Source: Manihot esculenta (lineage: Eukaryota; Streptophyta; Magnoliopsida; Malpighiales; Euphorbiaceae). From it: a DNA stretch of 64,000 nucleotides. Under the pieces are notes generated by a model that saw only the letters and a list, made by a program, of their open reading frames with translations, made no database searches and had not been told where the DNA came from. Position numbers and translations under genes: made by a program. This document shows, in pieces, positions 54,273-64,000 of the stretch (within the stretch, counting starts at the first letter, position 1; each line of letters opens with the position of its first letter). The stretch spans positions 29,042,158 to 29,106,157 of the forward strand of contig NC_035163.2 of the NCBI RefSeq assembly GCF_001659605.2, written 5' to 3'.

Positions 54273-55525
54273 TATATTTTGTTGTGAAATTTTGTTAAAT
54301 TATTTTTTTAATCGCATAAATAATTTATATGCGATAATTTTTTTAATTATTTAATTGTCATACTTAAAAATATGTTACTAAATTTTTTGTATAAAAAATT
54401 TAGGGATGATAATAAATTTTTTGAAATTAATATATATTTTTTAAATCTTATTTTGAATTTTTCTTTATTCAAAAACAAAATTTATATTAATCAATTTTCT
54501 AATATTTATGAGTGCTAAATATCGGAAAATACAAATATTTTTTAATAAATATTTAATATAAAAAAACGGTGCGTAAAAAATGAAATTCCTTTTACACCCA
54601 TCAAATCTAAAAGCTCAAAGCCGTAATTAGAAGAAATTAAATGATTAAAAGAGAGAAATATATATGTAGGAAAGAAAGAAAAGAGAAGAGAAAGGGGGCA
54701 GAAGAAGGAAAAATTATACTATGAATCAGATGTGTCATATCAAAATACAATAAACTTATTATATTTTGACATTTGGTATAAAGTTTAAATTTTAAATTGA
54801 AGTAAATTAATTATACAAAAAATAACAGTGAGCCGCTTGTTTCCATTAATTTAATTTATTCTGTTTCATAATTTTTATTATTTTATTTTTTATACATATT
54901 AAAAATATAAATTTTATTAATTTTTATTTCATATTTTAAAATATTAAATTTTATTAAATATTATAAATATTTTGAGAGATTTTTTAAAATAAAATAAAAT
55001 TAAATAGAATTATAATTAATGTATATATTATTATAATAAAAAATAAAATTAATAATAATTTTAAAATAATAAAAAAAGACTGACAAAAATTATAAAATTA
55101 TAAAAGTTTAATGCTAAGTTATTTGTTTCCTTTTATCATGTATTTAAATGGAAGAAAATATTATTGTTAACTAGTTAAAAATATTTTTTTAGTAGTAATA
55201 GATAAAATAGAAAATATTTTTCTAAAATAAATCGAAATATCCGTCAAGTTGTCAACACAAAGTATAGTATATATATATACTGTATTATGCTCTAAAGTCG
55301 CATGTTGTAGGAACGCACAAGCAGGCAGGGCGGGCTGTGTCCGGATGGCCCGATATTTATACGTCGTCGTTTAAGATAAACGCAGCTTGTAGCATCATTT
55401 CCACGCACATAAATACCCCGTCTTTGTGCCGTTTTATCCCGATCAACTGTCTGCCCCAGCTCTCACTTGACGGACACCAGTTTAGAGCTAATCCTTTTTC
55501 ACAGTTATTTCTCTCATCTCTATCA
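54273..55525. promoter_or_regulatory. AT-rich spacer and promoter/5' leader of the malate dehydrogenase gene
   Basis: 54.3-55.25 kb is AT-rich with no gene seen. Around 55270-55290 is a TA run and at 55355 GATATTTATACG, either of which could serve as TATA element. The GC content rises from 55320 in the probable 5' leader, which includes GCCCGATATTTATAC and pyrimidine-rich text up to the ATG. Confidence 0.5.
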
Positions 55526-59029
<3,504 letters not shown>

Positions 59030-62022
59030 ATGTTCTGTTTCCATCACTAGTATGTATTCAGTGTGCCAGTCTCCTCTTTTATTGCAGGAGGGATAATGAT
59101 AGTTATGAATGAAGCTATTGAAGTTATAGATGAAGCATTACTGCTGGAGTATTTTTATCTTAATTATCCATGCATCTCAAATGCGAGGATATTTGAATGC
59201 TTATGACATGATGGATTGAGATTGTAACATCTGCATAATCTTTCTAAGTTTCTGGAAATGCTCTCTCTTATCTAAATCTGTAAATCTAGAGTGTTGGTTT
59301 CAAGTTTCAAGTCTCAAGTCTCTTGGATGGTCGGTGACTCGGTGTGGGTAACGTATGAATACTCGATCAGATATCACACTTTTGGGGAGGTAGTGACTTT
59401 GTTGGTGTAGGTTCGGCTTCTTTACGTGGGTGAGAGACCGTATGTGGGCTGGTACGTGGGCTGTAACTAAACTCCTAACCTATTAAAAGAAAATTCGGTT
59501 GTAAGTCATTTGGTAAAATCCAAGACAAAGGATTGGGCACTGAGGGCTTAATACAATGGGAAGAATCTCCAAGATCTTTCGCACCAAGCAATACGGTTCG
59601 GGTTTTCTGAAAAAAAAGCAGCAGCAAAACGGTTCGGAATCAGAATCCGTTTAGGCAGTAAATTTCAGTCCTTTCGACAACGTATATGATAATACTATGA
59701 TGGATTCGATGGACAGGTGAAGTCTCCAGGAAAGCGAGACATGAATTTAATGCATGCCGGCACAAAAGACCGAATAGGTAACTATCAATAACTTTTGACT
59801 TAAATAAACTCTGCCAGAGTTCCTATCAGGGTATGGCCAAGTCGTGCATGGTCTGTTCAAAGTTGCTTTGAATGGATTATGCACGCCGAAAGCGGAAACA
59901 TTTTCACTGTTGCATTTTTCGGATTAGTTTCATGATTTTTTTTTAAAAGTTGAACGATTTCGTCATACCTATGGCTGATAATTAATATAATTTTTTTCCC
60001 ATCTCTATATAATAGAAGAACAAATGCAAACGAAAACAGTTACCTAATCTTGCCCTGCCAATAACAAGATAATCAATTAGTTGTCACTTGTCTAAGTTTG
60101 TTATGAATTGGCTGTATTAGCCAAGGTGGGACTGGGATCAGTTATTCATATAATTAATAAATTCAACCCATTATAGTTTTAAGATTACTCCATAAATCTT
60201 TTAAGTGTGGACTAAATTGAATTTAAACACATAATTTTTATGTATATATTTATGAACTACCTAAACAAATTCAGTCAACTTAAAATTATTAAACAAAAAC
60301 ATCAACCAGATTAGAAACCATATGATATCAAATTTAAAAAATTGGTGGGTAGAGAAGTGGTCCTGATTTTAAAAAAATGGTCGTTAAATAAAACAGGTAC
60401 ACTTCATTTTCTAAATTTATTTGCCCCATATACCATGCACGTATTCATTCACATCAAAATCCACGCTCAATTATTAAAAAAAGATCAATTAGTAGGATGA
60501 AAATGAAAGAAAAAAAAAATACCATTTTTAAGATTGAATATGGGATGGTGTATAATATATAAACTAGATTTTATATAAAAATAAATTTACACTTCAAAAA
60601 TAGTGAAAAATAAGGAACCATATTAGAGAACAAGCTAAAATTAATTATCTAAAAAAATATTTATTTTAAAATGATTGAGGATAATTATTTTAATTATACT
60701 CTATTAATTATTTCAATAATATAAATTTCATATATAAAAAGAACATGTGTAGTCTCAAACTCAGTGAAATAATATACAATAATGATAAAACATCTTAATT
60801 GATTTGAAGAGGACATTTATGTCATCTTACTTTCTCCATACTGATTGGCTTAGACTATAGCACAACCTTTGTGTATTAAAATTATTTTGTTAAATTAAAA
60901 TTTAAAAATCAAATTATAAATTCAATCAAATTAATAAAAAATATATAATGTGGAAATTATTTTTAAAATTTAACTTCTATTTATTTAAAATATTACATCA
61001 AAAATCATATATATTATTTAAATAACGGTGATTTATTTAATAAAAATGTCATTTATGATTGTTTTATTAATTATAATAAATACATAATTTTAATTTTAAT
61101 TTTTACATGGCTATTTAAATTTTGGCTTCTTAAAATTTAACCTTGTGCCCATCTCTGTGATGAAATATCCATTATCGCAATTGACCATTAAAAAAGCAAT
61201 CACGTGAAGTAGAGGGGAATTTAAATTTGTGATGAATTATTACTTTTTTTATTTTGTTAAAATTTGTTCACGGACTTGACTAGTCTTGATAAGGATGATA
61301 ATAACAAAGACAACAATGGGAACATTATAGAAATCTCCAAATTCTAATGCAGTTTTTGAAAATTGAAAAATATATGTATATATTTCTACCACAGCCTAAC
61401 TTAAAAGATAATGACATTTCCTAGTACAATGTTTCCTTGGTCAGTAGTTGTCTTGTCTCTGCAGGAATCTACAAAGTATAGCCGTGTGATTTTTGCAAGT
61501 GAGCTGATTCCATTCACATTTTCTATAGACGTCATGTCATGGCTCATGATATGAGATTTGCAATACAACATGCAAAAATCCTAGCTAGCTTTTATCAAAG
61601 ATTGAAAGCAATAAGGCGACCAATTAACAAAGTAATACATGCAAGAGAAAGAAGCATCCTGTATGAAAATTGATGCATTACACATAATTAGACAAGTGTT
61701 ACAATCTGATTCGTCAATTTTTCTGTTCAATATTAATGGGTTACTGTACAAAATAAACTTTTTCAACCTCCTCATCTCTTCCCCTTTATTCTTGTCTGTG
61801 TTCATTTCCCTCAAAACACCCAATAAAATCACTGAATAATCTTTGCTCTTATTGTCTTCGTCAATGAGTGATGTCTATTGTAAATTCTTCCTTTTGGACG
61901 AATTTGGCCCAATCTGGAAATCTCTTGTATTTCTGCTTTCCAGGGTAACGGTCAAAATTCCTGAAAGATTCCCTCCATGTTCAAATTCATTTCCTCTCCA
62001 AGAAAGGGGAAACAAAAATAAT
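59030..62022. other. intergenic region between two convergent genes
   Basis: The malate dehydrogenase 3' UTR probably ends within about 200 bp. The rest is AT-rich, with one GC-richer stretch at 59280-59660 that has no open frame or recognisable RNA gene. The minus-strand MYB gene's 3' flank is at the right end. Short open frames in 61.6-62.0 kb lie in its probable 3' UTR. Confidence 0.55.
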
Positions 62023-63081
62023 TTATAGTAATTCTTCTATTCCCCCAGATTTAACAAAAAGGTTGTACCAGAAATCCATATCATCATCAATGCTTGTAGG
62101 ACCGTTGCCATAAAATCCTGATGGTATCATAATTTCTGATGCCAATCCTGCTTCGTCTGACCAAAAATCTTCGTCAATCACCGGAAAAATGATCTCCGAT
62201 GAGTCCATATTTTCGAACGTGATGTTGTCTGTTTCCGCCGTGGCACCTGAAGTCTCCGTTACGGTGGAATGGTCACTGCTGCTCGAAGAGGGCTGAGGGG
62301 ACATGGGTGAATGCATGCCTGGAATTTCATGTAATCCTGTAAGAGTTGGAACGTTGGAATAATTCTCAGAGTCTGATTGATTCCCGACACTGACTTCATC
62401 ACATTTTGGCACTGTCTCGTGTAGCTGTTTATTATTGGACTTGAAGTCTTGCTTTTGTTTGAGCTTCTTCTTCAAGTGGGTATGCCACACATTCTTAATC
62501 TCATTGTCTGTCCTTCCTGGTAATTTCGCTGCAATTGCTGACCACCTGGAAAATGAAGGAAAATGAATAAACTTTTCGCCTTGGAGAAATTTGCAGCAAT
62601 TACTAATCTTTCAAGACCAGATAAAGGAAAATATCTCAGAGCTTGAAAATCCAACAATGGTGCTGCGCATACCTATTTCCCAGCATTTCATGTAACTTGA
62701 TGATGGCCTCCTCTTCTTCCTCGGTGAAGTTTCCTCTCTTAATGTCTGGTCTTAAGTAGTTTATCCATCGGAGTCTGCAACTCTTCCCACATCTTAATAA
62801 ACCTACAGAACAAGAATGGAAACCGCAATTAATTAAGGCAGTATTATACACAGAGCTCCATTAACATGAAACACAGTGCTCAGCTGGATTAATTAATATC
62901 TAAACAGGTTTTGAAACCCAGAACCCAGATGGGGTTTGGAAGAATTACCAGCTTGCTTAGGCAGTGCACGCCAATTGCTATGGCCATAATTTTGAATATG
63001 GGAAATCAAAATCTTATCTTCTTCAGGGGTCCAAGGCCCTCTCTTTAATCCCACCTTCTCACAGCAAGGAGCTCTCACCAT
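62023..63081 (-). CDS. MYB14/15-like: R2R3-MYB transcription factor, subgroup 2 (MYB14/MYB15-like)
   Basis: DNA-binding regulator; subgroup 2 members control cold tolerance, defence lignin and, in grape, stilbene synthesis. Three exons, 62949-63081, 62673-62802 and 62023-62545, join in phase to 261 aa. The start [22 protein letters not shown] is standard. R2 tryptophans are Trp17, Trp37 and Trp57; R3 has Phe70, Trp89 and Trp108. Both introns sit at the two conserved R2R3-MYB positions. The C-terminal part carries [12 protein letters not shown] and [14 protein letters not shown], like the subgroup-2 end motif. An in-frame ATG farther upstream (63129) would add a Lys-rich extension and is less likely. 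The 5' flank has (CT)n tracts. Confidence 0.93.
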
Positions 63082-64000
63082 CTTTCTTGGTTTTTCTTTT
63101 TTTTTTTTGTATGATCTCTTCTCCCCCAAAGAAATGCTAGTCGTTGGCTTTAAAACTCTGCAAGGCCGGACGTGGTCTATTTATATCCTGAGATATTCGA
63201 CCCACAAGCCAATGTATGCATGCTTGAAGAAAAGTCCGAGACCAAGAAAAGGCATCTTCCTCTCTCTCTCTCTCCTGTCTATTATTATATTCAAAGCCCT
63301 AGTAATTTCGAGGAAGGAGGATCTCTCTCTCTCTCTCTCTCTCCTCTTCTGGCTCACACTCACAAAACCCAGATTAGATTAGGTTAAACAAGTATTTAAT
63401 GAGTAAGGTTCAGAGAGTTAATAATTGTATATTCTCATACAGAGACTGGTAAAAGTACAACAAGACAAAATATCATGTGGCTGATTGGATTTTATATAAG
63501 CTAGCATACGCAGGCAAATGATGCTTTTATTATTATTTTTTTTTTGTTAATTTGGAGCAGCCAAAATGCCTCTCCTAATTATAATATATAGCACGTTTTA
63601 AATAATTTTTAAATAAATATTTATAACATTACAATTGGGTACTATTAGATTTTATATGTAACCAAAATACATGGTGATAGATTTTCTTATTTTTTAATAA
63701 ATTCACTTGTTAACTAGTGAATATAATTTTTTTTATACGAGAATAATTTTTTTAAATAAAAATTAAAAATAAAAAAAATTAAAATCTTTCAAATTTATTA
63801 AAATATATTTATTATCAAGTTAAATTTATAAGTGCAGATATAATTTTATTTTTTTTTGAAATAGGGGTTGGGGGAGTCAAACCTTAAATCTCGCAGGTCT
63901 ATTAGGATGCACTTTCCACCAGACTAAGTCTTGGAGTGCAGATATAATTTTTTTTTATTTTGTTGATTCTAATTAATTTAATATATTTGTAAATTTCTTA
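63082..64000. promoter_or_regulatory. 5' flank of the MYB gene with (CT)n tracts, then AT-rich DNA
   Basis: Two CT-dinucleotide runs at 63258-63276 and 63322-63343 (GA repeats on the MYB sense strand) lie 180-260 bases upstream of the ATG, likely in the 5' leader or core promoter. TATATAAAT-like text at 63175-63186 is a possible TATA box on the minus strand. From 63400 the DNA is AT-rich with no gene seen. Confidence 0.5.

Overview
The window is plant nuclear DNA, about 65-70 % AT, with intron-rich genes whose closest recognisable relatives are eudicot proteins: an ALOG/LSH factor, an XBAT35-type E3 ligase, a plastid-type aldo-keto reductase, 11S legumin, cytosolic malate dehydrogenase and a subgroup-2 R2R3-MYB. 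The legumin looks most like those of rosid oilseeds such as Euphorbiaceae, but the genus is an inference from memory and not proven. Exon limits below were set by hand from GT/AG sites, reading phase and family conservation.

Layout. 1-2.7 kb: AT-rich DNA and the 3' flank of an LSH gene (minus, 2721-3322) whose frame is broken by three single-base homopolymer differences. 3.3-8.2 kb: intergenic, with two G/C-run tracts and one possible dead exon. 8.17-12.5 kb: ten-exon ankyrin-RING E3 ligase (minus). 13.6-17.7 kb: eight-exon aldo-keto reductase (minus). 19-31.6 kb: a dead 11S legumin gene (minus) split by two Mutator-like elements (MULEs). 33.2-35.0 kb: an intact 513-aa legumin gene (plus), head-to-head with the dead copy. 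39.7-40.3 kb: a DUF761 gene (plus). 40.8-54.3 kb: a young 13.4-kb Ty3/gypsy element of the Tat type, on the minus strand. 55.5-59.0 kb: seven-exon cytosolic malate dehydrogenase (plus). 62.0-63.1 kb: three-exon R2R3-MYB (minus).

The mobile elements hold the most unusual biology. MULE-1 (19474-27505, 8032 bp) has a perfect 9-bp target duplication and 317-bp terminal inverted repeats (TIRs) differing at five positions by eye. Besides a mudrA-like transposase it carries a four-exon plant mobile domain (PMD) gene facing it. The two genes meet at what looks like a deletion that removed the transposase C-terminus, including the third catalytic acid. Its ends are packed with 23-bp hairpins of the form GTTCGCCAC-loop-GTGGCGAAC. 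MULE-2 (28020-30860) is an older, non-coding relative that still shows a transposase-leader-like segment. The Tat element has archaeal-type RNase H after RT-RNase H, a convergent three-exon antisense gene of about 960 codons, a 77-bp minisatellite between the two genes, and what looks like a collapsed second copy of the antisense cassette. Its LTRs differ at three of 494 positions, yet gag has a stop codon and a 14-bp duplication shifts the frame between gag and pol, so this copy is young but probably not self-sufficient.

The host genes do not form a cluster or pathway. The only functional pairing is the divergent legumin duplicate, where one copy has decayed and the other looks fully functional as a seed-storage gene.
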